DNA from: Solea solea | Lineage: Eukaryota; Chordata; Actinopteri; Pleuronectiformes; Soleidae | Assembly (NCBI RefSeq): GCF_958295425.1 | Contig: NC_081145.1 | Location: 13,623,943-13,687,942, forward strand | Length of the DNA: 64,000 bases | Direction: 5' to 3' | Shown here: positions 50,559 through 63,200 of the stretch, one piece after another | Position numbering within the stretch: the stretch's first letter is position 1 | How the letters are laid out: every line of letters starts with the position of its first letter | The notes under the pieces: generated by a model | The model's input: the letters and a program-made list of their open reading frames with translations, nothing else | Database searches by the model: none | Told to the model about the DNA's origin: nothing | Position numbers and translations under genes: made by a program

Positions 50559-50901
50559 AGAAAAACGATGACAGCCAAAGAGACAAATTTAGCCAGCATC
50601 TGAACAGAAAACAAAATCAACAGATCTTGGAAAAACACCAGGCAAAACAAGCATCATAGAAACTCAAATGTGGTACTGAAAAACATACCAATAGAGGAAG
50701 AGCGTACTCAGCAGCTTTCCACATGAAAGAAAATTGAATTTGTCCAGGGATTAGTGTGACATCTTGCTCTGATCCTTCCTTAATAAATCAACAGATCTCG
50801 CACAATCCGCTCTCCAAAAAAGGGCCGTTTGTGAAATCGCATCCTTTCCACAGGTAAGAATGTCGTCTCCAAACATCGAGACACTTGAAAAATGAAAACC
50901 C

Positions 50902-53900
50902 TCAAACTGCCTTGCGGTGGTACTCTGGAGGGGCAACTTCATAGTCACTTGCATTGAATAGTGATGCAGAGTTCTTTACAAGATACCTGCAAGGGAGCAA
51001 CAGTTCACTCATTTTGGCTGCCGAAAAAATGGAACATTAGAGTTCACAGCTTTACGAGGCCTTGAATACTCACTTGAGGAAGTCTTGCAGATAACTGAGC
51101 AGGAGTGCAAGGCTCTTCTCGTCCAGCGGAGTGTACGCCAGCATAGCTCCGATTCTCACTTTTAAAAAAATCAAATAAAATAACAGTTTTACACACCATA
51201 CAATCACTATTCCTTTCCTACACAAATATAGAAATATTTGTATAGTCGACTGGTCCAACTCGAGTGCAGCAGAAAACACAGGGCGTAACATAACAACTTA
51301 ATGGCTACATTATGGTATATTTGGATTGAGTTGTTGAGGGAGAAAAGTGGGTTTTTGTATTAACAACAACATGATAGAAACTCGCTGGGCATTAGCAAAC
51401 TATCTCTTTACACGTGAATGTTACCCGACCACAGCATGGACATAAGTGTTTTCTTCTTATAGCCAAATGATTTGGAGACACATACCAATACTGATATTTT
51501 GTTGATTTGAAATCAGGCAATTATTTTTTCAGCAACATATTATACACATAATTACACAAATAATTAGTATAGATTCTAGGAAATGTAAAAGATGTCCCTA
51601 TCAGCTTTTTATTGTGGCCTGCTCGATCCCGGATAACAGAGCAGCTGGGAATACCATTTTTTCTACTAGACAGAGGGAGAGCTAAATCAGCTCTGTTTGT
51701 GTAAAACATGTTAAACTGCGACCAAAAGGGTGAAAATATCACTTCTCTACATTTTTGTATTCACCACCAGCATTTACTACCTTTATATTCTGTAAAAACT
51801 GAAAACTGGAGTTACCACAAAGTGCAACTACTACTCCCCACTTTTATGAGTGTGTGTGTTCATGCAGACAGGATGGAGTGAACCAGAATGAATCAAAACA
51901 AGGCATTGTGTTAACATGTGGCCAATTATACTGAACACAGGTAATGTGAAATAAATGTCACTTTGAGCGTGAACCATATAAACCCCTGCTACAGTCTACA
52001 GTTGAGCGACATGAAGGACCTGCTCACTGAAGTAGATGACAGCCAGCGCTTATGTAAAGTGCAGCTACAGTAGCAGATCAGGGTGACTGCCAGTCTCTGA
52101 TCATTTAAAAAAAAACACTCATTCCTACAAAAGGCAGAACTGACTTTAAAGAGTGAATTAAAGCCATATATCCTCATAATAAATGCAACTGTGTGATGTT
52201 GTGCAGGTGTTTGTACCAAAGAGTCTGAGTAGATGTGGAGCGCCGTAGATCTGAGAAATGGATGTATCTGGGTGGTTGGCCAGGATGTCTGCGTACTGCG
52301 GTCTCTCAAATTTGTAGAGGAGTTGTGTCCCCAGCATAACGTTGAAATACTCCCGGATACCAGCAACCACCTCATTCACAGCAAACTCCCTGAGAGGTGA
52401 ATAGAGAAATGTGTTATTTTATCTTTATGACGGAAAATTGATCCACATGCGAGTCCCGTTTTGGGCATTAATCGTGCGATATTGAGAGAGAACAAGAGTA
52501 TTCTTACTTGCTGTCAGAGGTTCCTCTAGATTTCTTGTAGTTTGCATAATCTTCGAGGACTGTGTCAACATTTTTTTTGGCAGGTAAATGGAAAAGCTGA
52601 ACATGAAGCAAAAAGAGACATTTAATATTTTGTAAATAAAACACGTAAAGAGTTTGACTTCAATCTCAAAAGTCCCAGATTTCTGACCTGTTTTTGACGC
52701 GTAATCAGGTCCCAGTCATCCACAAGCCATGGTTTAAGCTCCTCTGGGATTTTTACTTTAACCTCCACTCGATTAATAAAGGTCTCCTCCTGAACTCGCA
52801 GGAAGATATTAAATGACAAAAATGAACAGGGAGCTTTTAACCTCAAAAATAATGAATGCATCCTGAATTTTTCCATCTCAGCACTGCAACCACATCTCGA
52901 TCAATTGCTTTGACTGTGGCTCAGTATCATTTCATGCTAACAGAAACCACAGATCAGAACATTTATTATTACATGTGGGTTTAAAAGATTTGTGAACTTA
53001 CACTTTCAACTGTTGGGTCAACACGTGCCCTTTTCTTCCGCGGAGGGTGTGTCGGGTCTCCTCCTGAACTTGTCCCTTCTCCTGGTCCAGGAGCTGCACA
53101 GACATCATTCACATGTAAACGCTATTCAGTTCATAAAAGCAGCATGAAACGTGTGTGTGTGTGTGTGTGAAATCTTGCTGTAATAAATTTCACACAGAAT
53201 TATATACTTACTCTTCAGTTTGTTCTTTTTGGTTTTCCTACAAGAAAAAAAAAACAGATTTAAAACATTGACAAAATATAAATTTACAGTTATAAGACCT
53301 CTGCAGCGGTTTAGCAAAACACCACGTCATGTGCAAAGTAGAACAACAAATCTCACACTTCATTTTTCTGCGGTGGAGCAGGCAACTTCTTATTCGGTGC
53401 AGCACCCCTCATTCTTCCTTCTACATAATGGTCTCTGAATGAAGAGAACAAAACTTCTGTTACAGAATGGGTATTTCAGCATTTGCATTTTGTTTCAGGT
53501 ACATCGTGACAGTAACATGCAAATACTCCTTTTGGAGGTGTTTGTAAACAGGTAGCAAACTTAGCAAAAACCTAACATTAAAAAGGATAACGACTTACTG
53601 ATTGGCCCTCTGAAGCTCTTTTTGTTTCTGCAGATTACTGTCCACATACTTCAGAACTCTGCTTTCAGGAACCCATTCGTCCCAGCTGAAAGAGAAAACA
53701 CCAGGAAATTAAGCCTATGTGGAATATTTGTTGCAGAAATATTCAAAGAGTTGATTCATCAGAGAAAAGCCCTTACTTCTTATTCCACCCACTGTAATGA
53801 ATAAAGTATTTTATTTGTTTTTCCTTGATGTTTATCTTAACACACTGCAAAGAAAAACACAATTCGCGGTCAAAACATGACATCAGCAACACACAGATAC

Positions 53901-54868
53901 AGATGAGGATTAGAGAATCAGATTAAATGAACCAACCTACCTTAGCTTCGTAGAGCAATGGCCCATGAAAACACAGCACTCTTTCACCTGAACAGTGGAG
54001 GTCAATCAAAATCAATAAAAATCCAATTGCAACAAAATTAAACTGTGTAGGCAAATACTTGCAAACACATACGGACAGTGAGGTGGTGTTGAACAGATTG
54101 TTTACTAGTTTAAATATCTCGAACATGAAAATCGGCAACCAAGGACAGTCTGAATTTCATTTAGCATGATTTGAGATTAATATTAGGACTAAGGGATTTG
54201 CATAAAATATCGAATTACTTGGTAATTAATAATCGACACTGACATTTTACTAGTAAACATCATCGAGACACCACCAAATTATTAACTGTATTCTAATGCA
54301 AGGACGTGAGCCTCGAGCTACACTTGTTATCATGTTGTGTGGGGTGTTTTTTTTGTTCCAGTGAAATCAATTGTATACATTCAAGTAGGAAATGATAGTA
54401 ACATATAGTTAATTGGGGTTTACGTTCGTTAAAAGACGTAGATTAACACAGAAAACCCACTAACGCATTCACAGTACACGTAGCAACGGGAGCGCGGTTC
54501 AAACGGAGCAGAGGAGGCGGTGAATGAATGAAGCTAGCTGCTAACGCCGTGGCTAAAATTCAGAGCATGACTGGTGCCACTGCTGCGTCACTGCTACCGA
54601 AACACTGCTGGAAATGCTAAATACATACGAATTAAACAAAACAGTGCATCAGACACAGTGAGGTCGTGTCTCGTCTATTGGAACGAACAATGAAAGCTAA
54701 CAGTGCTAGCTGCTCGATGGCGGCGGTCGTTGTGTCTGTTTCGACCGAGAGCTAGATAACATTTTCAGCGGCTGCGGCTCTGAACGACCCCGCGGATCTA
54801 CGAGGAGAGAAAACCCACAGCTCTTCACCTTCTTGAAATTTAGGCTTCGGGTCCTGTTTCGGCGCCAT
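50902..54868 (-). CDS. morf4l1: MORF4L1 / MRG15, chromodomain and MRG-domain chromatin reader (12 coding exons)
   Basis: Exons on the minus strand: 54829-54868 (ATG at 54868), 53941-53987, 53777-53844, 53599-53685, 53357-53434, 53212-53237, 53002-53093, 52688-52789, 52508-52596, 52217-52389, 51074-51158 and 50902-50986. All have GT/AG borders and the sum, 972 nt, is 323 codons plus stop, the length of the human short isoform. Residues about 10-70 form the chromodomain ([39 protein letters not shown]), which reads methylated H3K36. A basic linker follows ([17 protein letters not shown]). The C-terminal MRG domain spans about 150-323 ([48 protein letters not shown] end) and binds MRGBP, PAM14, Sin3 and PALB2-type partners. 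It acts in NuA4/Tip60 acetyltransferase and Sin3-HDAC complexes. Introns are compact, so the gene spans only 4 kb. Nothing looks broken. Confidence 0.97.
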
Positions 54869-54990
54869 TCACGGATTAAACTATCAAAATATGGGGGAAA
54901 TCGCCAGCTTCCATTCCAGTCTGAAACGGCGCCGCTCTCTAAAAACGTCATGATCCGCGCGGTGACGTATTAAAACTGCGACCATATGTA
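54869..54990 (-). promoter_or_regulatory. morf4l1 5' leader and CpG promoter with CRE-like sites
   Basis: A short CpG-rich block upstream of the ATG contains ACGTCA-type CRE cores at 54945-54950 and around 54963-54969 (TGACGTA on plus). No TATA box is obvious. An upstream ATG at 54951 opens a different frame overlapping the true start. CpG richness continues into intron 1 (about 54470-54800). Confidence 0.55.
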
Positions 54991-57244
54991 TACTGAAAAA
55001 TGACATCTGTGACAATAACAAAGACAGAATACATTTTAAAATTAAACATTTGATGACTATTTTCTAAAAACAACAACAAACACCACATAATATTTTGTGA
55101 ATCCTGTGTGTATTCTGTAATAATGTGCACCTGGTCTCTTTATATCAGTATAAGTATTTGAGGATTGATGTTTGATGCTTATATGTATATGTATATGTAT
55201 ATTTATATGTATATATATATATATGTATATATATACATATACATATACATACACTTCACATTAAGATCCCTAACTGTGTTCCAGTTAAGGACACACAAAT
55301 CAACTCTGATAAGTGAATCCATCACCAACATCACCACCACTTCAATAGCTGAGGTCTTGTAACGGATTTAATTATGAGTGTAAATGTTTTGAGAAGTTTG
55401 AAATGGTTTGAGTAACACATCTCGCTGTCCGTCACAACACTGGTAATACTCATTACTCTCACTAAAAATCATGATTCACCGTTACCAAAAAAACAGTGAA
55501 AGTGAAATATGTTGTATTTTAAGGAAAGAACACAATGCAGCTAAATCAGGACTGCCCTCAGACCAACTGCAATGATGCACTTTCTTAAATGGGTTTAATT
55601 CTTACAAATATCAAACAGCACAGTAGACCTTGTAGCAGTTCAAAATGATCAAAGCCTCACATGAGTTATTGACATCATCTGATAATAAAACGGACAGACA
55701 AACAAAAAATGTTACAATGCATGTCAAGCAACAATGACATCTTTAAATAGCATTAATTATATAATTACAAATGAAATATCACATACAATGACAGCAATGC
55801 GTAATTCACGAATCAAACAAATGCTGAAAACACATATGATAATAAATAATTCTAATTGTAAGCACAAGTAAAGAAATATAAAGCAAGGGGATGCGTCCAT
55901 GAAAACGTCAATGGTTTTAAACTTCTGGGCCAAAATGAGGCTGCTGTAGATACACTGAACAACAAAAAAGGGCTATGCATCCTGTGGACTCACTGAGGAC
56001 CAGAAAAGCACACAACAGGTGAGCTTTCAGGTATTGAGAGACATGCAAAGCTGAAAACTACTCATGATTTTACTGCAACTGTGAACTCTTCACTGCTCCA
56101 CACATCCTTAAGGTAAAAAAGCAAGTGCTAAAATCAAACAAAAAGATACTATGAAATGTAGTTCACCCACTTGCAATCAATGAACACGTTATTAGCTTAA
56201 AATAAATACTTCAATTAGACCTGAAACAAGCCTTGTCTTGAAAGTGGGAATTTGTCGATGTTCACTAGCCACTTCACTGTAGTTTTCTGTGTATATTTTA
56301 CTGTAAAAATAATGAACAGTTGTACTTTAAAACAAATACAGAATACTGCAAATCTCTGATGTGTATAACGGTCCAATTGTGTTATTTGACAAGAGAAGGC
56401 TGCTTGATAGAGTAGTGCCACTCATTCACACACTAAAAAGCCTGGTCTTACAATACTGACTTACTCCCAAATAATATGTACTGTATGTAACGTTCAGTCT
56501 GAACTCATACTAAAATGTTTGTGTTTGATTTGACTGGAAGAAATGAAGAGGAAGAGATATGACAAAAGAAGGATTTAGCGTTTGCAATAATAGTGGCAAC
56601 AGTTCCTAGAGGCATAGGGAATGCTTCTTTTAAAAAAACAACAAAAAAAACCAGCATACATCCAACATAACTTACATTATAAATAATTTCTTAAAAATAA
56701 TATGACCACAGCATGAATGTCTTACATAAAAATCTACAGTGATGGCATAAACGGCCAGATCGTTCTGCTCCCAAATAACTGTTGACAGAAGTGATGCCAT
56801 TTAGAAAATAGAGAAGTGTTACACATTTTTCTGTTTCGCTGTGACTTGTCTTTTGTACATCTATAACAATGCCCATTTTCTTTATATTCTGAACATCACG
56901 TTCTATAAGGTGTAACCTTATCGGGTTCTGTGCATGTAACATACTGAAATAATGCCATTGACATGGAATATCGAAATAAAACTGTAAAAACCAGGTACAA
57001 AAGATACAATATAATCAAAGGACCACATGAAGAGGTGTGAAAAAGTCTTCAGTATTCACAGAAAAATATCAACTGAAGTAACTAACTGGACAAGAAGCGT
57101 CCTAAGTCTATATACATATGATAAGTAAAATTGAAAATAGATTTTCCTCTCTGTACATAGGACTGTATTCTTTCATCTTCCTCTTCCTTATTTACAAAGA
57201 ACTCCTGTTCTTAGGGTCCGCCTTGTCTTTCAGTTCTGTGTGAT
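54991..57244 (-). other. pias1-morf4l1 spacer, largely a likely pias1 3' UTR
   Basis: Sequence between the pias1 stop (57245-57247) and the morf4l1 promoter. From about 55560 to 57244 it is AT-rich, free of obvious repeats and without frames, as a long 3' UTR would be. No AATAAA is seen on the minus strand close to the stop. ATTAAA variants at 55594-55599 and near 55365 are possible ends. The exact 3' end is not determinable from sequence. Confidence 0.4.
55180..55253. repeat. (TATATG)n/(TA)n microsatellite
   Basis: Long AT/TATATG run; the opposing open frames of Met/Tyr/Ile repeats are artefacts of it. Confidence 0.9.
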
Positions 57245-60200
57245 CTAGTCAAGAGAGATAACGTCAGATATGGAGCCGTAAATGGCCGCCGCTGCCGCTG
57301 CAGCTTCCACTGAAGATCTAGACAATCCTGAGATGGTGTGGCTGTCCCTGTCTCTGTCTCGTTCTCTGTCTTTATCACGGTCCCGCAGGCTGCTGGAAGA
57401 AACCAAACTGCTGGTGCTGCCACTGTTGCTGCCCCCATTTGTGGCTGCCAGAGTGCTGCTGCCAGGAGTGCCAGGCTGCTCCCGTAACATCTGAGAGGAG
57501 CCGTAGGGCAGGAAACGGTTGAGAAGCAGCTCGTGGTCCTCTGTCACAGATGCAGCTGCTGCAGCAGCCATCACCATGTTGTAATGCTAACAGAACAGAG
57601 AGGGAAAAAAACAGCTAAGTAACAAGCAATTTTAATTTAACCAAATTTGCTAACCCTCTTGTTCATGATTGCATTAACAAAACATAAGAGTAAAGTAGAT
57701 TCTGAGTAGGCAAGTAAGGAGAAAAAATTATATAAATAAAAAAAGTAGGTTTTTGTGGTTAATCCAAAGTGTTTAAACTATACAATGAATTATTGTGTAT
57801 AAGTTCAAAACCATTGTCAAATGAGTTCAAACAATGTTGATTAAGCCTATCAGCTCCACACAACACTCTGTGTTTCTCAATATAACTGTGTTTGGACCTT
57901 GTGTCACCCAGTGACATTCCTGCACTGCACACACAGGAAGTGACTTGATTCATGCCAAGACAGACAAAGGCAACAGCAACATTGTGTATATTTGATAAAA
58001 TGTAAAATGTGTGTATAGCTCATAAACTAAGGAACCCATCCACATGGAAACAGAAGAAAATGTAATCAATCTTTTTCTATGTTGTTTTGAAAAAGTTTTC
58101 TGTTCACACAAAACCCCCCTGAATGACTCTAAATGCTATAGTACATATGCCCGACCTGTAGGCAAAGATGTAGCCTGCTACAACAAAACTGGAGAAGAAG
58201 ACATAGAGCATGCACATATGGCATGTGCGCAGTGTACAAGCATTTTTTTTTTTTTTTTTTGAATAAAGCTTTATTCCAAAATGCTGTTTCCTTGTGGATA
58301 AAACGCTATGATAAAAAAAAACTTGTGTTCTGGTGGACAGGCACAAACTTTACGTCTTGAAGGTGACATAGACCGGAAGCTCCAATTAACGCTGCGTTTG
58401 TGTGTGTATCTGCGTCATTACCTCGTTTATGAAACCCTAAAGTTTCAGAACAAACAGTTCAGCCACTGCTGAGAAAATAGTGTTGTATTGTTTTCCTGGG
58501 CTCTGTGAAGCGGATCGACACTTCCTTAATTTGATGTCGTCATCAGAAATCCTCACCACCGTAGCGCCTCCCGGTGCGGGCACTAGTCCGGGCACATCCG
58601 GTTGCGTACATTCAACCGCAGAAGAAGAAGAACTAGTCTCGTTGAAGCTGCTGAGATGCAGAGCATCCACCGTGCCAGAGGGGGAGCTGTGTATCTGAGA
58701 GCTGGCCTATCTATTACGTCACTTCCAGGTACCTGGCCAATCACAGGACAGTAGGAAAGCTCTCGTTGGCTGGCCAATCACAGCAACTGTTTGGTCTGAA
58801 ACAGCGCGGCTGACGAGAGCGTCAGTGAGGAGATATTTTGATCGGCTCGTTTGCAGCGATTAGGAGGTTTTTATTCATGAAAACAAGTTAATATATGTAA
58901 GTAGACCTCCATAACTAACATATATGTGTGATACAAGCATTCTATGTCGCCTTTAAAGGTTGAGATTCTGAAGAGCTCATCTTAAGTGCATGGTGAGAAT
59001 GCATACTTTTTGATTTTGCTACTTAGACAGCACGTAATATTGGCAAAAAATGAGGCACCAGGTGCAAAGGGTTTGTACTTGGTGTCTAAATTATTCGTGG
59101 GTGTGTATCACGCATAACATATTCAATAACATTTTCGGTTGCCTGCATTTGGAACATTGATATTTAAATTTTGGAAAACAAACTGGAGAAGTTAACAATT
59201 CTCTAATGAGCAGATGGATCTGATTGTTTGTGAGGTGAAGGCATGCAAGCAGATAATCTAGGGTGGCAGTAAGAACTCTCACTGAGTGACAGGTATGTGG
59301 TCCTTGGCCTCCGCCCTCTACCGATCCTCTGTCCCATCAACAACTCCATTATACTTTTATGTGCCTTGTGAACCCGCCTATGCAGTTGCATCTAAAGTGC
59401 TGTTTAATTAAGTATAAAAATACCTGCGCCATTAACTTCAGACAAAGTTTTCTGCTGCCTCAAGATAGCAATGCCCAAACAATGTGCCCGACCACACCTC
59501 ATTTTAAGAGCAACACACCTACAGGCGCAAGTGGTTTCGCTACCTACACAACGTGGGCGATGGGTGTGAAAATGACAATGCATCAGTCGGAAACTAGCAA
59601 TGACGCTTTGTGCCGGGTGTAAAACAGAGTCCTCGGACTATCACAGTTGTCTTATCCATTAAACCAAAAGCGTGTTTTTTGAGCTACACTGCTTGAAGCT
59701 CGATTAAGTTGGCTTTGAATAACAAACTGCCCAAGAAATAAATAAATACACCAACAAAGCAAATGCTACATGTAAAATGATTACATTTAAGATAAGGGCT
59801 CTGTTGGAAAACAAAAAAAGAACTGTATCAATACTAAGGTGTGTATTTGAAAATCTGCTAGACATTTTGTTATGAGGTTTATAAAATATCTATTATATAT
59901 TTGTTATTGATATCTACTTTCTAAAACGCAACATAAAAAGTGCTGTGAATAAATCTCGAGTGGAAATTCCAGGAGCTTTGAGTAGCAAATCTCCACCAGC
60001 TGGCTGAGTAAATGTACCTGATTGTCGCCTTGGAGGAAGGAGAAGAAATTCAGATCTGCAAGAAAGAAAAGTCCAGTCATTCATTCAGTTCAGAACATTC
60101 ATCATATCTGCAGTAACTAACTGATCAACAAACAAACGTGTGTTGGTATTAAACTTGCATGTCTTGTGTACACTGAGAGAAAGATGATCCTGAAACGTCA

Positions 60201-63200
60201 TCCCTTCAAAATTTGACTAAACTGGTGGAGATAAGGGATATCATTTAGCTTTAAGGTAGATGACAGGTCTACCTGGCAGGTCACTGGCTGTGTGATAGTA
60301 GTGGCGGTAGTCCTGGATAAGAGGTGGAGGCGGAGGAATGTAGCTCGTCTCCACAGGAGGCATGCTGGGAGCTCTGGCCACAGGTGAGGCCTGGCTGTGT
60401 AGGTTCATGGCTCTGAGAGGAAACAACAAGCATCCAGTTAATGAGAAACAGGGCTGTAACACAACAACCTCAAGTTTGTGGTTTGAAGACTCACCCCTTG
60501 TTTGGAGGTGGAGAGACGGGTGACAGGGAGGGACAGGGCCTTTTAAGAGGTGGCTCATCCTCTAATTCGTCTTCTGAGGAACTGTCCAGTGTCAGGTCAA
60601 TCACATCAACCTTCTTGTTGTTATCACTAGATGATCCCCGTTTTTGCTCATGTGTTTCTGTTCGAGACAAATCTAAATAAGGACATCAAAGTCACACTCT
60701 GCCCACAGATCACAACGAAGAGCACACTTGAAGAATGTGACATATGTGTGCTGCATACAGCTGCATATACCATTGTATGAAGCAGACACTTCCTGCACCT
60801 CTTTCTTTGACCTCATAGGGGACCAGTTTCCATCTTCTTTAAATTGGATTTCATCACAATCAGAACAACTATTCAAGATTTCCATAAACAACCTGTGAAA
60901 ACAGCAAGACGTTTCAGTCCAGTTTTAAAATAATGTCTTTTCTCTTTTTAATTTGCCATGTGCATGTTCTCCCTGTGTGTGCGTGTGGGTTTTCCCCAAG
61001 TACTCCAGTTTCCTCCTTTTTGTTTCAGATTCGTCTTTTTAAGTTTATGATACGAGGTGCATTTTCACAGACCTGGTCAACATATCTAACCTAACTCTAC
61101 CAACAAGATGGATACATTAACACACATTTTTTTCAAAGTGGAATCAATCGGTAGATAAAGCAATGTTGTGCTCACCCATCAATAATGAGGTGTTCATACG
61201 GTGCCTTCTTGTCGCAGACTGGACAGACCCACGTCGGTTTCTTCTCATTCATTTGGATGTAAAGTGTGGCATCAAAACACTGAAGGTGTGAGCATGTAAT
61301 CGCTCTGCAGGGAATTGTCAACCTCATCTTCCCCAGCTTTAAAAGAAACCACAAAAGAAACATGTCACTTCAAATATCACTAAATTCAGTTATAAACATC
61401 ACAAACGCAATGGCAGTCCCCCACTAATGTGCAAGCTGTTTACAGATCAGTTCTTGACAAACACACAGGCTTTTTTTTATAAACAGCATAGTGAAGAGAA
61501 GTCTTTACTGGGCAAAGGAGAGACACTCGTAGACTGGTGGTGGCAATCTCGCTCTCTGGATCAGCGGTCAGTTTCTCTTTAACTATGAGAAAGAACAAGA
61601 AAAATACTAATTTTAAACACATTAATAAAGATGGTTTGAAAAGCAATATGCTAAATAATTCAAAAACCTCCTAATTAACAATATGCACACGTGATATTGG
61701 ACTGTATATCTGCCCTGCAACTACAAATCACTGAATAATACCACAGTTATCTGAAGTGCCAATATTTAAGATAAGAAAAGCTGTTTATTCAAAATAAATA
61801 AAGACATAAATGCAAGCTGTATTACCTGAAAATGGTGTAACAACATAATATGAATAATATATTTATTTATTTACATATATACTGTACATGTTACCATAAC
61901 TGATCAAATATGCTGGGATTCAACACGAGGCTTCACATGGAGGTTTTACAAAAGAATTAACAGAGAGAAAACCAGATTTTATTGAATGGCATGCATTATG
62001 TGACTTCCTTACTGATATAGCGGCATGTTCTATGTTTTTCGAACAAAAAGTGGTTCCTTACTCAGAGCTCTTGAGTGGTCAGGGTTCCTAGTTCCTTTGC
62101 CCCGTAGTCTTTGCAATAAAACTGCAGATGACTGCTGTCTCACCAAATAAACGGCCATGGAAAAACTCTGACCAAGAAATAACAAAGAGTCAGAAGGTCA
62201 TAATGAGATGACATTCACCCAGAGGAACGTCTATGACTATTGTTTCATAAAACCATGCCAACGTTTTAATATGAATGTTCTTACCCTGCCGATTTCTGAA
62301 GTCCATGACACCACAATGGTGTTGGGGACTGTGGTGGACAGTCGGACAAGTGAAGTTAAATTAATTGGACGACTGGGCCTTTTTGGTTCAACTCCATTTT
62401 TGGTGGGAGGAAGATAACCCTGCAGGCAAAACATCAAACGTCAGTGATTGCCAGTAAATGGTGGTGCTACATAGTCAAAGACTGACTGTTGAAACAATTG
62501 CCCCTTGGGGACGAATAAAGTATTTCTATTCTATTCTATTCTATTCTAACAGAGGCAGGACTCACCGGGAGATTACAGGGTTTGCCGTTCACCTTTACAC
62601 ACAGATTAGGGGGGAAGTGATCCTCCTGTGGACAGCTTGTTTCTGATAAACAAAACCTAAAATACATGTTATAAGTAAAGTTAGTATTAAGTTTCAATGA
62701 TAGGAAATTAATGCGCAAAGTAATGTGCTTCTGTTGCCATTCAAAAAAGTTTGGCTCATTTGCTTATTTAACCATTTCAGTAGTGAAAGACTGTATACAG
62801 TTACTTCAAACTTGAGCAAAAGCTGAACCACTAATCAATACAAGTAAATATGCAGTACATCCTGATGACACGTTTTACAGTCTGAAGAAGACTATGGCAA
62901 TTAGATATACCTTAACTGGACTTGAACAGCAAAGTCACATTTGGTCCCAGATATGTCCCTAAAGAGTAAAGAAAGAAGTTAGGTCAGACCAGACACAGCA
63001 GCTAAAACAGTGAGTCTTTGATTTCTTTTTGCTGTTAACTGTAAATGGGTACTATTGTTAGAATGCTTTTACTTCATAGTATGTGTTATTCCCTCCCATC
63101 TCATTTGAAGCTAAAGACAGATTACATATTTCTCACTTACATGGAGCTGCTAATCTGTTGAACTTGGTGTGGTGTTAATGCAAAGGCATAACATGATTCC

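Larger units (their letters stand above)
57587..60017 (-). other. pias1 intron 13, host of several transposon remnants
   Basis: The longest pias1 intron seen (2.4 kb). It holds repeat copy 3 (about 57830-57990), a remnant related to 7165-7400, a poly(T) run and a TTAA-flanked MITE. Confidence 0.8.

Noticed and set aside
54706..54951. 81-codon frame over morf4l1 exon 1
   Set aside because: It reads through the splice donor in the wrong frame; the real start is the ATG at 54868.
55057..55362. Open frames of Met/Tyr/Ile repeats on both strands
   Set aside because: Produced by the TATATG microsatellite.
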